64,000 bases of DNA from M3007 sp041392625. GTDB taxonomy: Bacteria; Bacteroidota; Bacteroidia; Chitinophagales; Saprospiraceae. The stretch spans positions 27,205-91,204 of the forward strand of contig JAWKLR010000014.1 in the NCBI GenBank assembly GCA_041392625.1, in the 5' to 3' direction. Shown piece after piece: positions 17,617-27,811 of the stretch (positions are counted from its first letter, which is position 1; each line of letters starts with the position of its first letter). Both the position numbers and the translations under genes were made by a program. The notes below the pieces were generated by a model. That model saw only the letters and a list, made by a program, of their open reading frames with translations, did no database searches and was not told where the DNA came from.

Positions 17617-19956
17617 TTAAAATTTAAAATTCCAGGTAATTGATGGAAGAATCGGGAACAGCGAAACCTGCTTTCCAACAATGGCCTTTGGCTGCTCAAC
17701 GGTTCCTGTAGGCGTACTTAGGGTCTCAAACTCCGTGTCTATATAAATGAAATACGGGTTTCTACGGTCGGTTACGTTGTATACACTCAGCGTCAGGTCA
17801 TTTTCCAGGTGCCGGGTTTTAAACTTATATACAATCCCAAGGTCTGCGCGCATATAAGCCGGATACCGGAATGAATTTCGATTGCCATAAACCGGAACTA
17901 CAGCCTGAAAAGGTGCTCCGGGAACATCATTTAAGGTATATCGCCCAACTGGCAGCCAACTGGCATACCCGGAGGTATATACCCAGGTACCGGTAAGTTG
18001 CCAACGCGGTGAAAGTTTGTACATGGCAACTACACTCAAATTGTGCCGGGTATCAAATCGCGGAGGGTAATAAGTGCCTTCATTGATCTCCACAAAATCA
18101 CCCCGCTTTACCCAGGCAAGGGTATAACCAATCCACCCGGTCAACCGGCCATTTTGTTTTTCAATTTCCAATTCAAGCGGACTGTAGGCGCGGCCCTTGC
18201 CAATTGCCAACTCCCCTTCCAGTTCATTATTCCCAAAAATTTCTGCACCATCAATAAAGTCCACCTGATTGTCCATCCATTTGTACCAGGCTTCCCAGGT
18301 TACCAGAATATTGTCTTTGATCAGGACGGATGTCCCGATGGCTACCTGATCGCTTATTTCAGGCTTGACCCCTTCCGTACTCGGATACCAAATATCTGTA
18401 GGGAGCGACAAGCCGCTGCTTGCAAGCAGGTGCACGTATTGGTTCATTCGGGTGTACGATGCTTTTAGCGACCAGTTTTTATTCATGCTGTAGTTGGCCG
18501 CAAAGCGAGGCTCAAAACCCGCGTAGAAAGCCGGATTGTTTTGCCAGCCGGAAATGCGCGCGCCGTAATTCAATTTCAGACGCTGGTTGACTGACCATTC
18601 ATCTGCGAAATAAATCCCGTACTCCATTCCGTTGAAATCCTGTCCGGATTCAAAATTAATCCGCCCATCATCGCTGCCGGCTTTTAGTCGCGCAACATCA
18701 AACGCATGGTAGGTTGCATTGGCACCAAAACGGATGGTGTGCTCATTGTTGTATTGATAGTAAAAATCGACCTTGGTATTCGCATCCATTACATTCGAAC
18801 CCAAATTGAACGAGAAGCCCTGAAGAACATTCCGGATCCGGTACCGGTAATCGGAATATGTAAAGGTGGTATTCATAAACAACCGGGGGCCAAACACGTG
18901 ATTCCATCGGGCGGTTCCGGTTGCATTTCCCCAATCAAACAGAAAATTGAATGTTTCATCCTTAAAGTCAAAAACATCCCGGCCAAAATAACCACTGAGG
19001 TACAGGCGGTCTTTTTCTGAAAGCGTGAAATTCACTTTGGTATTTAGGTCGTAGAAATAGTAGTCCGGAATCTGATTATAGTCTGCTTTCCCCTCATTCG
19101 CCCGGTTGATGGCGGAGGTAATCAAATCGGCATAGGTTCTCCGGCCACTGACAATAAAGGAGGATTTGTCTTTTTGTATTGGCCCCTCCAGCGTAAGGCG
19201 ACTGGATATCAGGCCCAGGCCTCCGGAGCCGGTAAATTTCTGGTTGTTCCCTTCCTTCATGCGCACATCAATCACAGACGACAATCGGCCTCCGTATTGA
19301 GCAGGAAATCCGCCTTTATATACCTTCAGATCTTTTACTGCATCTGAGTTAAACGTGCTGAAAAAACCAAACAAGTGGTTGGCATTGTACACAACTGCTT
19401 CATCCAATACAATGAGGTTTTGGTCGCTGTTGCCACCACGGACGAACAAACCCGTGGTACCTTCTGCACCAGGAGTGATTCCCGGCTTGAGTTGAAGGAT
19501 TTTAATCACATCCGTCTCTCCAAACAACGCAGGGATTTCTTTTATTTCCTTGGTTGTAATGGTACTGACCGACATCTGCGTGCTGTTCATTTTTTCTTCC
19601 AGCGTATTGGCCTTGATCACCACCTCCTGAATGACATTCCCTGCTGGATACAAACGAATATCCAACTTGACATTCTCTGTGGGAAGCATGCTCAGCAACT
19701 GACTTTCGTAGCCAATGTAACTGAATCGAAGTTGCACCGAATCATTTTGTACCGGAAGCGAGAAGGAATAAAATCCATACTCGTTGCTGATGTTGCCCTT
19801 TCCAAGGCCAACGGCTTCCACAGTGGCACCAATGAGTGATTCTCCGGACTCGGCATCCAGCATTCGTCCGCTGATATTGACTGTTTCCTGTGCCTGGATA
19901 AGTCCGGCTAATAACAGACCGAGCACAATGAGGCGGGTTCTTAAATTAAATGACAT
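17617..19956 (-). CDS. TonB-dependent outer-membrane receptor
   Basis: A 779-aa receptor. Residues 1-22 are a signal peptide. Residues about 25-110 are a carboxypeptidase-regulatory-like domain (ISGRMLDAESGESLIGATVE). A plug domain covers about 115-230 (IPALFGETDVIKILQLKPGI, GLFVRGGNSDQNLIVLDEA, FPAQYGGRLSSVIDV). The rest is a 22-strand-type barrel with many aromatic-alternating strands, ending in Phe (ITWNFKF) as outer-membrane barrels do. It probably imports a small ligand using energy from TonB-ExbB-ExbD (a set is encoded at 39-42 kb). It is co-transcribed with the DUF4249 lipoprotein downstream. Confidence 0.93.
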   Translation of the reverse strand: MSFNLRTRLIVLGLLLAGLIQAQETVNISGRMLDAESGESLIGATVEAVGLGKGNISNEYGFYSFSLPVQNDSVQLRFSYIGYESQLLSMLPTENVKLDIRLYPAGNVIQEVVIKANTLEEKMNSTQMSVSTITTKEIKEIPALFGETDVIKILQLKPGITPGAEGTTGLFVRGGNSDQNLIVLDEAVVYNANHLFGFFSTFNSDAVKDLKVYKGGFPAQYGGRLSSVIDVRMKEGNNQKFTGSGGLGLISSRLTLEGPIQKDKSSFIVSGRRTYADLITSAINRANEGKADYNQIPDYYFYDLNTKVNFTLSEKDRLYLSGYFGRDVFDFKDETFNFLFDWGNATGTARWNHVFGPRLFMNTTFTYSDYRYRIRNVLQGFSFNLGSNVMDANTKVDFYYQYNNEHTIRFGANATYHAFDVARLKAGSDDGRINFESGQDFNGMEYGIYFADEWSVNQRLKLNYGARISGWQNNPAFYAGFEPRFAANYSMNKNWSLKASYTRMNQYVHLLASSGLSLPTDIWYPSTEGVKPEISDQVAIGTSVLIKDNILVTWEAWYKWMDNQVDFIDGAEIFGNNELEGELAIGKGRAYSPLELEIEKQNGRLTGWIGYTLAWVKRGDFVEINEGTYYPPRFDTRHNLSVVAMYKLSPRWQLTGTWVYTSGYASWLPVGRYTLNDVPGAPFQAVVPVYGNRNSFRYPAYMRADLGIVYKFKTRHLENDLTLSVYNVTDRRNPYFIYIDTEFETLSTPTGTVEQPKAIVGKQVSLFPILPSITWNFKF

Positions 19957-20311
19957 GGTAATTTGTAATTTTGAGTAATGTGATTTTCAGGAGCAGTATT
20001 TCTAAAATGCCTGTTCAACCCGGCTTAAAACACCCCACCATAAAATAAAGTTTTGCAAACATCCTTTTAACACGGCCTCTGGCAAATAAAATTCGACAAG
20101 CACTCCCAGAAACCGGATTGACACGACCGTAAGCACCTATGCTTAGAACGCCTTAGCGGAGGGTTTGTGACAGTTAAAAATTGAGTTTCTACCAAGTGTC
20201 GAATTTCTTCAACCAATGGTTCCGATTACTGGACAAACCAAAATTGACGGAGCCCTGCCTAGCCTGACAGGGAATGACTTATTTGTTTACAATTAGGTCA
20301 GGAATGGGAAA
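19957..20311. other. Divergent intergenic region before prmA
   Basis: About 355 bases with no convincing gene. It must hold the receptor promoter on the minus strand. A hairpin-like GCCTAGCCTGACAGG segment near 20257-20271 is minor. No RNA gene was recognised. Confidence 0.4.
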
Positions 20312-21229
20312 GTGTATCCGTTCAAGCCGGAGGAAATTGTATCTTCGCTTCCCGATTACCTGAACCCTCCTAATTGTATATTCCTTCAAACACATCGCAA
20401 CTTGAACTACTGGGAATACCACATTCGCTGCACAGAAGACATCGCTGAAATCTTACTGGCATTTTTATCAGACAGCCCCTTCACCCCCTTTGCCGAGGAC
20501 GATTCCGGAATAAAAGCATACATGCCTCAATCCGGCGATACGGATGAACAACAGGCAGACCAACTCCTGGAAGAGCTTGCAGGCCAGTTTGAATTTGAAT
20601 GGGAAAAAGTTGTTGTTCCCGCACAAAACTGGAATGCCCTCTGGGAATCCAACTTCACGCCAGTGGTTGTGGATGGTTTTTGCGGAGTGCGGGCAGAATT
20701 CCATGCCCCCTTAGAGAACGTACAGCACGAACTTGTGATTCAACCTAAAATGGCATTTGGGTCGGGGCACCACGAAACGACCTGGATGTGTATGAAGGCA
20801 ATGGAACAACTACCTATCCAAAACACCCACTTGTACGACTATGGGTGTGGTACCGGTATCCTGGCGATTCTGGCTTCGCGTTTGGGCGCACAATCCATCG
20901 AAGCCGTAGATATTGAAGAAGAAGCCTGGCGCAACACAGAGGAAAATGCCACGCGCAATGGGGTGGCCAATGTTGAGGCCTATTGTGGTACACTGGATGA
21001 TGTACGGGGTGCCGCTTTTGACGGAATTTTAGCCAATATAAATAGAAATGTTATCCTGGCTTCACTCCCGCGTTTGCAGGAGTTGCTTAAGCCGGGAGCC
21101 TGGCTGCTTATTTCCGGATTTATCCTGGATGATGAATCGATTCTCCTGGATGCAGCCAAAGAAAACCAATTGCATCACCAGCAAACCTGGAAAAAAGGCA
21201 ACTGGCTTTGCATGCGATTTAACAAGTGA
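20312..21229 (+). CDS. prmA: Ribosomal protein L11 methyltransferase PrmA
   Basis: A class I SAM-dependent methyltransferase that methylates ribosomal protein L11. It shows the PrmA pattern: an N-terminal small domain (YWEYHIRCTEDIAEILLAFL), the linker LWESNFTPVVV, the SAM-approach motif MAFGSGHHETTWMCM, motif I LYDYGCGTGILAI, and ILANINRNVI in place of the usual NILA/NPPY motif, followed by PGAWLLISGF. The frame opens at a GTG (20312). A TTG at 20402 gives a start (NYWEY) that fits the family length better, and a TATCTTCG -7-like element at 20340 lies inside the longer reading. The true start is therefore uncertain. Confidence 0.9.
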   Translation: MYPFKPEEIVSSLPDYLNPPNCIFLQTHRNLNYWEYHIRCTEDIAEILLAFLSDSPFTPFAEDDSGIKAYMPQSGDTDEQQADQLLEELAGQFEFEWEKVVVPAQNWNALWESNFTPVVVDGFCGVRAEFHAPLENVQHELVIQPKMAFGSGHHETTWMCMKAMEQLPIQNTHLYDYGCGTGILAILASRLGAQSIEAVDIEEEAWRNTEENATRNGVANVEAYCGTLDDVRGAAFDGILANINRNVILASLPRLQELLKPGAWLLISGFILDDESILLDAAKENQLHHQQTWKKGNWLCMRFNK

Positions 21230-21393
21230 GCAGGAAATCCAGCGCGTTAAAAAAACATCGACATGGATATTTCCGTTAAAAATTGCGTTAAAGAGGATGT
21301 TTGTTCAAAGCAACCCTTTCCGTTTTACGCACTCTATTAATCCAAGCCGGCCCTTTTAACCAAACCAACCGCAACCTAATTTTTTAAGTCCTT

Positions 21394-21401
21394 TATCTTT
21401 C
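21394..21401 (+). promoter_or_regulatory. -7-like element TATCTTTC abutting the start codon
   Basis: TATCTTTC fits TAnnTTTG except for the last base and ends three bases before the ATG at 21405. If it is used, the transcript is essentially leaderless. Confidence 0.35.
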
Positions 21402-21404
21402 GGT

Positions 21405-24400
21405 ATGTTCACCAACACCAACTTTGTCCGCCGCTTTCTAGTTTTCATTTTTTCTGCGTTCATTTCAGTTTCGGCTTTTGCACAAATGCCAACCAGTTTC
21501 TCCGAAAATCCCAATGAGTTTGTGGATGAGTTGGAGAAGTTTATGACTGCAAGCAAACGCCCCGACCTGGAAGAAGCCTTCAAGGTATTTGAAAAGCGGT
21601 ACAAGTCCGGAAATCTCGGTGAAAGCCGGATTCAAAGCGTGATCAGACTTACCAATCAGTTGGCAGCACAACGCCTGTCACCCTATCCGTATTACCTGAA
21701 TTACATCAATGCTGTTTCGGCAGCGGCAGCCGATTCGGATACCACCCTGTTTGAACGGTGGCACCTGGTGGCAGAACAAACTGTTGCGGGACTGGGAAGA
21801 GGCAAAGCCAAACCCCTCGGCCAATTCCTTTTGTTTTCTTCGGATTACATGGAAAAAAGAGCCTTCAAAATTGGAACAGGAGGCTCCGTAACCTGGTATA
21901 CAAAGGGAGGAAATACCCGATTCGCATACAACAGCAATGCTCCCCAAATCATTTGTGAAAATGTGGAACTGATCGGTACCCGAAAAAACGATTCCCTGAT
22001 CGTTTACAACGCATATGGGACCTATTATCCAATGGAAAACACCTGGATAGGAACAAAGGGCAAGGTTACCTGGGAGGCTGCCGGTCTGGACTCCACGGTG
22101 TACGCCCTCCTTACAAAATATGAAATTGAATCCCACAAACCCCTGTTCAGCAGTGATACCGTTACGTTTTATTATCCGTTGTACTTCCCAAAGGGCCCCA
22201 TCCTCGGAAGTTTTGAACACAACGTCGTTGTAGGAGGCGGTAACCGATTCCCGAAATTTGAATCCTTTGATAAAAACCTGAAGATTACAAAAATTGGAGA
22301 AGGGATTGAATACATTGGTGGATTCAGGCTTTCCGGAAGTTCACTGTATGGATATGGAACCAATGCCGAACCGGCTCAGGTAACCATGTTCAACAAAAAA
22401 CGCGAACGCATTTTTTACGGTACGGGTGAGCTATTTATTATCAAAAGAGAAAAGAGTTTGGTAGCCGAAGGCGTAAATGCCAAACTATACATGGACAGCG
22501 ATAGCCTGTTCCACCCGGCTGTAGGATTGCGGGTAGATATCCCCAAAGAAATCATCCAACTCAGCCGTGGACAAAAAGGGTCGGAACGCAACCCCTTCTT
22601 TTCTTCTTTTTACAACATGAACCTCGATGCAGAATCTATTACCTGGCACCTTGCTCAGGATTCGCTGGCAATAGGAACATCCATCGGTACGGAAAAAGGT
22701 GTTGCAACCAAAGTTCAATTTGAAAGCAGCAACCGCTTTGACCCCAAAGGGTACACCCGAATGCAGGGAATTGCGAGTAAAAACCCGATTTCCACACTTT
22801 ATATCTTACATACTGAAGTCGGCTCCCGAATCGTTTCCGACAACCATTTTGCCCAACGCTTAAACCCCAATTTTGACTACTCCAGCATTCAGACACTTTT
22901 GGCCGATATGGTCTCTGAAGGTTTTATCAACTACTATTTTGACCGGCACGAAATCGAACTCCGCGACAAACTCATTCACTATGCATTGGCCAGTACGGGC
23001 AAAAAGGACTTTGACGCAATTAACATTGTTTCTGAAAGCAAACAGGCCAATGCCCACCTGGACCTGAAAACCAAAGAAACAACCATTTTTGAAGTAGATA
23101 AACTGGAGTTGAGCGACCGGCAAAAAGTAGCATTGAAGCCCAGTGGCAGATCCCTCACCCTGCTGCAAAACCGGGATATGCGTTTCAGCGGCAGGCTCTT
23201 TGCGGGTTTCGCGCTGTTTGAAGGTCAGGACATGCATTTTACCTATGATAAATTCCAGGTGGAATTTGATTCCGTCAAACACCTTGATTTTTATCTTCCC
23301 ACCGGAACCGTCGACAAAAACGGACAACCCATTGCCCTTGCAATGAACTCCACAGTAGAATATGTCTCCGGTGTCCTCCTCGTGGATGCACCAAACAACA
23401 AATCCGGTAAAGACGACCTCAATATATTCCCCTCGCTCCAATCCAAGAAAAACTCCTTCGTCTATTACGAGCGGAGCGACATCCAGGCCGGTGCATACAA
23501 ACGGGATTCTTTTTTCTTTAAACTGGATCCGTTCTCTTTCAATGGCCTGGATAGTTATACGCCCGTCGATCTGAAATTTAAGGGAGAAATGCGCTCAGCC
23601 GATATCTTCCCCGAATTTCGGGAAACCATCGTTGTCCGGACGGAGGATAAGTCGTTCGGATTTATCCACCGGACGCCCAAAGAAGGGTATCCGACATATG
23701 TAGGGAAAGGAAAATACACCGGTACGGTTGACCTCAGCAACCAGGGCTTCCTGGGTGAAGGAACCGTCGAATACCTCACGGCAGACATCAAGTCTGAAGA
23801 CATCATCTTCCGACCCAAGCAAATGACCTGTACCGCACGGAGTTTCTTTATGGAAGAAGATCGGGCAAGTGAGGTAAAAGTGCCACAAGCCCGCGGCGAA
23901 GACGTAAAAGTAAACTGGTTGCCTTATCGCGATTCCATGTACGTGGAAAGCAGGGCTACGGACTTTGAGTTGTTCAAAGAACCCGGATATGCGCACAAGG
24001 GAATTCTCATTCTGACACCTTCCGGTTTGAAAGGCCGAGGTCTCTTTGACTGGGACGGAGGAAGTTTGGAATCGAAATTGATTGAATACGGTCCATTCCA
24101 GGCATTTGCGGATACAGCCGACCTTAAAATCAAAGCCCTGGATAGCGACGACATTCTTTTTGACTCCAGAAATGTGGATGGAGAACTTGATTTTGATGTA
24201 CAAACCGGTCACTTCAAAGCCAACACGGAGGATGCCAATACAACCTTGCCGCTGAATAAGTACCGAACCTCTATGAACGACTTTACCTGGGATATGAAAG
24301 CCCAGACCATTACGTTTAAAAGCGATGAAAACATCAAAGGTAATTTCGTATCCATTGACCCCGAGCAGGACACCCTGAATTTCAAGGGAGAAACAGCCTT

Positions 24401-25919
24401 TTACGACATGAAGGCCAGTCAGTTGATCATTGGTGGTGTTGATCAGATAAAATCTGCCGACGCATTTATTTATCCAGACTCTGGAAATGTTGAAATTTTA
24501 CCTGGTGGTAAAATGCAGAAACTTGAAAATGCAAAAATCGTTGCAGACACTGTCAGCAAATACCATACAATTAACCGCGCTACAGTTGAGGTCTTAGGAA
24601 AAAAACTCTTTAATGCATCCGGATATTATGAATACAACATTCCCGGATACGAACAGGAAATTTTCTTTGACAACATCGTTGGACAGCGGTATGGCGGAGG
24701 TACCCAATCCACAAAAAAAGTGCACACCACAGCCAATGGATACATCGGTGACACAACTAACTTCCACATGGACGCTAAGACGCAGTTCAAAGGCGACGTT
24801 ATCCTTACTTCAGACCAGTTGAACTTGCGTTTTGACGGATATGCAAAATTGGATGCAGACAAGCTTCCGAGCTCACAGTGGTTCAGCATGCGATCTGTAG
24901 TGGATAAAAACAATCCGTTCTTTAAAATTGCTAACAGTAAAAATGAACCGGGCGATCCACTTGTAACCGGATTTTATATTGATCGCGAATTCAGCGTTTG
25001 CTATCCGCGCATTTTGTTGCCGGCCTATTCCCGCCGCGATCGCCAACTCATCGATTGCCAGTCGATGCTGAAGTATGACGTCCAGACTGACCGCTATTTC
25101 ATGGGTGACTCAAGTCGCGTTTTGGAAAACAAACCCAGGGGCAACCTCATGGTATTTGACAACCGGGTAGGAACCGTAGAGGCAACCGGAGAGATAAACA
25201 TCGGTGAAGGACTAAACTACATGAGTGTCACAGCCGCTGGCAAACTCAAATCAGACTTCAATCTGGAAGACAGCACCTCCTCCTACAAGGTAACCGGTGA
25301 AATTATGGCCGGCTTGGAAATTACCATTCCAAAACCCCTGATGGATGTGGTCGTAAACGATATAATGGCTTCAAGTTTTGGCGCTCCGATGGCCTCCTAT
25401 ACAACTGAAGGTGCGTTCTACCAACAGGCCATCCTGCCCTTCATCAGCGACACGTCGAAAGACGAAGAAACATTGAATTTCCTGCGTACAAACATTGTGA
25501 ACCTTCCTAAGCCCGACAACAAGTATGCCTTCTTGCTGGGTAAGCACAATGTGATGTGGAATTCAGAATACCAGTCCTTTATTTCTACAACCGATAAGTT
25601 TCCGCTGATCTCGGTAAACGGAGAACCCATCAATAAGGTACTAACGATTTACACCGAATACAAAATGCCATCTGGTGGCGATGACCGATACTACCTCTAC
25701 ATCAAAGTATCACCGGAGTTGTGGTATTTCTTTGGCTATCAGGCTGGCGTTTTGAACGTTGTTTCCAGCAGCACCCGCTTTAACGACACCTTATTGGCAT
25801 TGAAAACCAAGGATACGCAAATCAAAATGCCCGATGGTGAATTGTATGAAATTGTTGCGGCCAACCCTTCTGTAGCCAATGCATTTGTAAGCCGAATTCA
25901 GGAGGGCCGGAGACAATAA
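21405..25919 (+). CDS. Very large exported protein of unknown function (1504 aa)
   Basis: A signal peptide covers residues 1-26 (ending AFA). Residues about 30-130 are helical. The remainder is a long succession of short beta-strands with recurring patterns such as FSGRLFAGFALFEGQDMHFTY, YVGKGKYTGTVDLSNQGFLGEGTVEYLTAD and DTLNFKGETAFYDMKASQLII. This layout resembles stacked beta-jellyroll or OstA/LptA-like modules, but I cannot assign a family. No T9SS sorting domain is present; the protein ends VANAFVSRIQEGRRQ. It is most likely periplasmic or outer-membrane associated. It appears intact over 4.5 kb, which suggests it is under selection. Confidence 0.8.
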   Translation: MFTNTNFVRRFLVFIFSAFISVSAFAQMPTSFSENPNEFVDELEKFMTASKRPDLEEAFKVFEKRYKSGNLGESRIQSVIRLTNQLAAQRLSPYPYYLNYINAVSAAAADSDTTLFERWHLVAEQTVAGLGRGKAKPLGQFLLFSSDYMEKRAFKIGTGGSVTWYTKGGNTRFAYNSNAPQIICENVELIGTRKNDSLIVYNAYGTYYPMENTWIGTKGKVTWEAAGLDSTVYALLTKYEIESHKPLFSSDTVTFYYPLYFPKGPILGSFEHNVVVGGGNRFPKFESFDKNLKITKIGEGIEYIGGFRLSGSSLYGYGTNAEPAQVTMFNKKRERIFYGTGELFIIKREKSLVAEGVNAKLYMDSDSLFHPAVGLRVDIPKEIIQLSRGQKGSERNPFFSSFYNMNLDAESITWHLAQDSLAIGTSIGTEKGVATKVQFESSNRFDPKGYTRMQGIASKNPISTLYILHTEVGSRIVSDNHFAQRLNPNFDYSSIQTLLADMVSEGFINYYFDRHEIELRDKLIHYALASTGKKDFDAINIVSESKQANAHLDLKTKETTIFEVDKLELSDRQKVALKPSGRSLTLLQNRDMRFSGRLFAGFALFEGQDMHFTYDKFQVEFDSVKHLDFYLPTGTVDKNGQPIALAMNSTVEYVSGVLLVDAPNNKSGKDDLNIFPSLQSKKNSFVYYERSDIQAGAYKRDSFFFKLDPFSFNGLDSYTPVDLKFKGEMRSADIFPEFRETIVVRTEDKSFGFIHRTPKEGYPTYVGKGKYTGTVDLSNQGFLGEGTVEYLTADIKSEDIIFRPKQMTCTARSFFMEEDRASEVKVPQARGEDVKVNWLPYRDSMYVESRATDFELFKEPGYAHKGILILTPSGLKGRGLFDWDGGSLESKLIEYGPFQAFADTADLKIKALDSDDILFDSRNVDGELDFDVQTGHFKANTEDANTTLPLNKYRTSMNDFTWDMKAQTITFKSDENIKGNFVSIDPEQDTLNFKGETAFYDMKASQLIIGGVDQIKSADAFIYPDSGNVEILPGGKMQKLENAKIVADTVSKYHTINRATVEVLGKKLFNASGYYEYNIPGYEQEIFFDNIVGQRYGGGTQSTKKVHTTANGYIGDTTNFHMDAKTQFKGDVILTSDQLNLRFDGYAKLDADKLPSSQWFSMRSVVDKNNPFFKIANSKNEPGDPLVTGFYIDREFSVCYPRILLPAYSRRDRQLIDCQSMLKYDVQTDRYFMGDSSRVLENKPRGNLMVFDNRVGTVEATGEINIGEGLNYMSVTAAGKLKSDFNLEDSTSSYKVTGEIMAGLEITIPKPLMDVVVNDIMASSFGAPMASYTTEGAFYQQAILPFISDTSKDEETLNFLRTNIVNLPKPDNKYAFLLGKHNVMWNSEYQSFISTTDKFPLISVNGEPINKVLTIYTEYKMPSGGDDRYYLYIKVSPELWYFFGYQAGVLNVVSSSTRFNDTLLALKTKDTQIKMPDGELYEIVAANPSVANAFVSRIQEGRRQ

Positions 25920-25987
25920 GTCAGAGCGGTGCAGAGCGTGATTGAAATTAAACAGGCTTTTTGCGCCTACCCTCCTCCCTTTGGGCC

Positions 25988-25995
25988 TATCTTTG
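25988..25995 (+). promoter_or_regulatory. -7 element TATCTTTG upstream of rlmB
   Basis: A perfect match to TAnnTTTG, about 80 bases before the rlmB start. A TTTG at 25960-25963 could be the -33 element, although the spacing of 24 is longer than usual. Confidence 0.5.
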
Positions 25996-26074
25996 CCTTT
26001 CACTCACATCCCAATTCACTGGCATCTTTTCCAGTGGATTGGGATGTTACCTGCAAATCAGATTCCAGAGATAC

Positions 26075-26818
26075 ATGTCAAATTTGATATTTGGACACCA
26101 TCCGGTAGTAGAAGCAATCCGATCCGGAAAGGCTGTGGAGAAAGTATATTTCCAACAAGGAGTTCGGGGTGAAATGGAGAAAGAAATCCGACACCTCACC
26201 CGGGAGTATGGAATTCCCCTTCAGGTTGTTCCAAAGGAAAAGTTGAATAAAATGGTCAAGGGCAACCACCAGGGAGTGGCAGCCTGGATGGCACTGGTTG
26301 CTTTTCAGCAATTGGATGAAGTACTCCCATTCATTTTTGAGCAGGGAGAAAACCCGCTTTTGCTGATGCTGGACAACATCACCGATGTCCGAAATTTTGG
26401 TGCAATCTGCCGATCTGCTGAATGCATGGGGGTTCATGCCGTAATCATTCCACTTACGGGCAGTGCACCAGCCAACGAAGAAGCCATGAAGGCCTCAGCC
26501 GGAGCGCTCACAAAAGTTCGTATTTGCAGGGTAAAAAGCCTGTTTACTACCCTGGAGTATTTGCAACAATCCGGAGTCCAGGTATTCTCTACGGCACTCA
26601 CGGGCCAGTCCATTTCCTTGCCGGAGGCGAATTTTAAGGAGCCCTGCTGCATTCTGATGGGTGCGGAGGGCAGAGGAGTCCATCCCAAACTAAACGGGAT
26701 GGCCGATCAGGTAATTCGCATTCCCCAGGCTACTGAATTTGATTCCCTCAATGTGAGTGTTGCCACTGGCATTGCGCTGTATGAAGCCCTGAGGCAGCGA
26801 CTGGAAACTGCCCAATAA
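26075..26818 (+). CDS. rlmB: 23S rRNA (guanosine-2'-O-)-methyltransferase RlmB (TrmH family)
   Basis: A 247-aa SPOUT methyltransferase. The N-terminal substrate-binding domain starts NLIFGHHPVVEAIRSGKAVEKVYF, as in RlmB. The SpoU core has LLMLDNITDVRNFGAICRSAE (motif 1), ILMGAEGRGVHPKL (motif 2) and RIPQATEFDSLNVSVATGIALYE (motif 3, knot residues). It methylates a 2'-OH in 23S rRNA. ATG 26075 is chosen because the longer frame adds residues unlike the family. One base separates its stop from the next start, so the following gene is probably co-transcribed. Confidence 0.93.
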   Translation: MSNLIFGHHPVVEAIRSGKAVEKVYFQQGVRGEMEKEIRHLTREYGIPLQVVPKEKLNKMVKGNHQGVAAWMALVAFQQLDEVLPFIFEQGENPLLLMLDNITDVRNFGAICRSAECMGVHAVIIPLTGSAPANEEAMKASAGALTKVRICRVKSLFTTLEYLQQSGVQVFSTALTGQSISLPEANFKEPCCILMGAEGRGVHPKLNGMADQVIRIPQATEFDSLNVSVATGIALYEALRQRLETAQ

Positions 26819-26819
26819 A

Positions 26820-27638
26820 ATGGCTGTTTTTACCGATCAGATGGGGAGAGGCCTGGAAATCCCCCATGTCCCCAAGCGCATTGTTTCCTTGGTTCCTTCG
26901 CAGACTGAGTTGCTGGCAGACCTGGGTCTGGAGCAAGAAGTGGTAGGGATCACGAAATTTTGCATTCATCCTGCCAAATGGTTTAAACAAAAAAAGCGAA
27001 TTGGAGGAACGAAAACGCTTCACTTAGAGGCCATCCGAGCGCTGCAACCCGACCTGATTCTTGGTAATAAAGAAGAAAATGATCAGGAACAAATCCAGGA
27101 GCTCGCACAAGAGTTCCCAGTTTGGATGTCGGACATTTATACCCTTACAGATGCTACTAACATGATGCTGGCTATTGGGGAAATTTGTGGCAGGTCACAG
27201 CAGGCCGGGCAATTGGTCGACCGCCTTCAAAAAGCCTTTGAGCAACTAGACAAACAAGTTAAAAACTGCCCCGCCCCACGCACCGCCTACTTTATTTGGC
27301 GCAAACCCTACATGGTTGCAGGCAGCAACACCTTCATTCACCACATGCTTGAACGGGGTGGTTTGGAAAACATCTTTTCTTCCTCCGAGCATCATCGCTA
27401 TCCCGAAGTGCATATATCAGATTTAAACAAGCTGGCCCCGGAAGTCATATTGCTCTCCTCTGAACCCTATCCATTTGGAGAAAAGCACATTAAGGCCTTT
27501 AAAGAACAGTGTCCAAAAGCACATATTCAGCTTGTGGATGGAGAACTGTTTAGCTGGTACGGAAGTCGACTGCTACAAACACCAGACTTTCTGCTGGACT
27601 TGCAGAAGGCTATACAAGCGCATATAGCACGGCCATAG
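26820..27638 (+). CDS. BtuF-like substrate-binding protein (helical-backbone metal receptor fold)
   Basis: A 272-aa protein with the fold of class III substrate-binding proteins for vitamin B12 or iron complexes: PKRIVSLVPSQTELLADLGL at the start, then EVVGITKFCIHP, LHLEAIRALQPDLILGN and, after a long helix, a second lobe with YFIWRKPYMVAGSNTFIHHML and VHISDLNKLAPEVILLSSEPYPF. No signal peptide or lipobox is present, which is unusual for an ABC import binding protein; cytoplasmic or unconventional versions exist in Bacteroidota. No permease or ATPase gene is adjacent. The start follows the rlmB stop after one base. Confidence 0.82.
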   Translation: MAVFTDQMGRGLEIPHVPKRIVSLVPSQTELLADLGLEQEVVGITKFCIHPAKWFKQKKRIGGTKTLHLEAIRALQPDLILGNKEENDQEQIQELAQEFPVWMSDIYTLTDATNMMLAIGEICGRSQQAGQLVDRLQKAFEQLDKQVKNCPAPRTAYFIWRKPYMVAGSNTFIHHMLERGGLENIFSSSEHHRYPEVHISDLNKLAPEVILLSSEPYPFGEKHIKAFKEQCPKAHIQLVDGELFSWYGSRLLQTPDFLLDLQKAIQAHIARP

Positions 27639-27811
27639 CATGTTTTGCATCGATGTATTTTATAGAAAATTTATCGCATCCAGACCAAACGCAACTTTCT
27701 GAGCGGGTTTTTAATCTTTTTCCCGAAATTTGGTGTTAGATTTCAAATACTAAAGCAGCTTAAATGTTTTAAACCAATTACCCCGCTTTACCCCTTTAAT
27801 TTCTTGGCATC

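Noticed and set aside
22860..23441. 193-codon minus-strand open frame inside the 1504-aa gene
   Set aside because: It is antisense to a long intact exported protein, with atypical composition and no motif.
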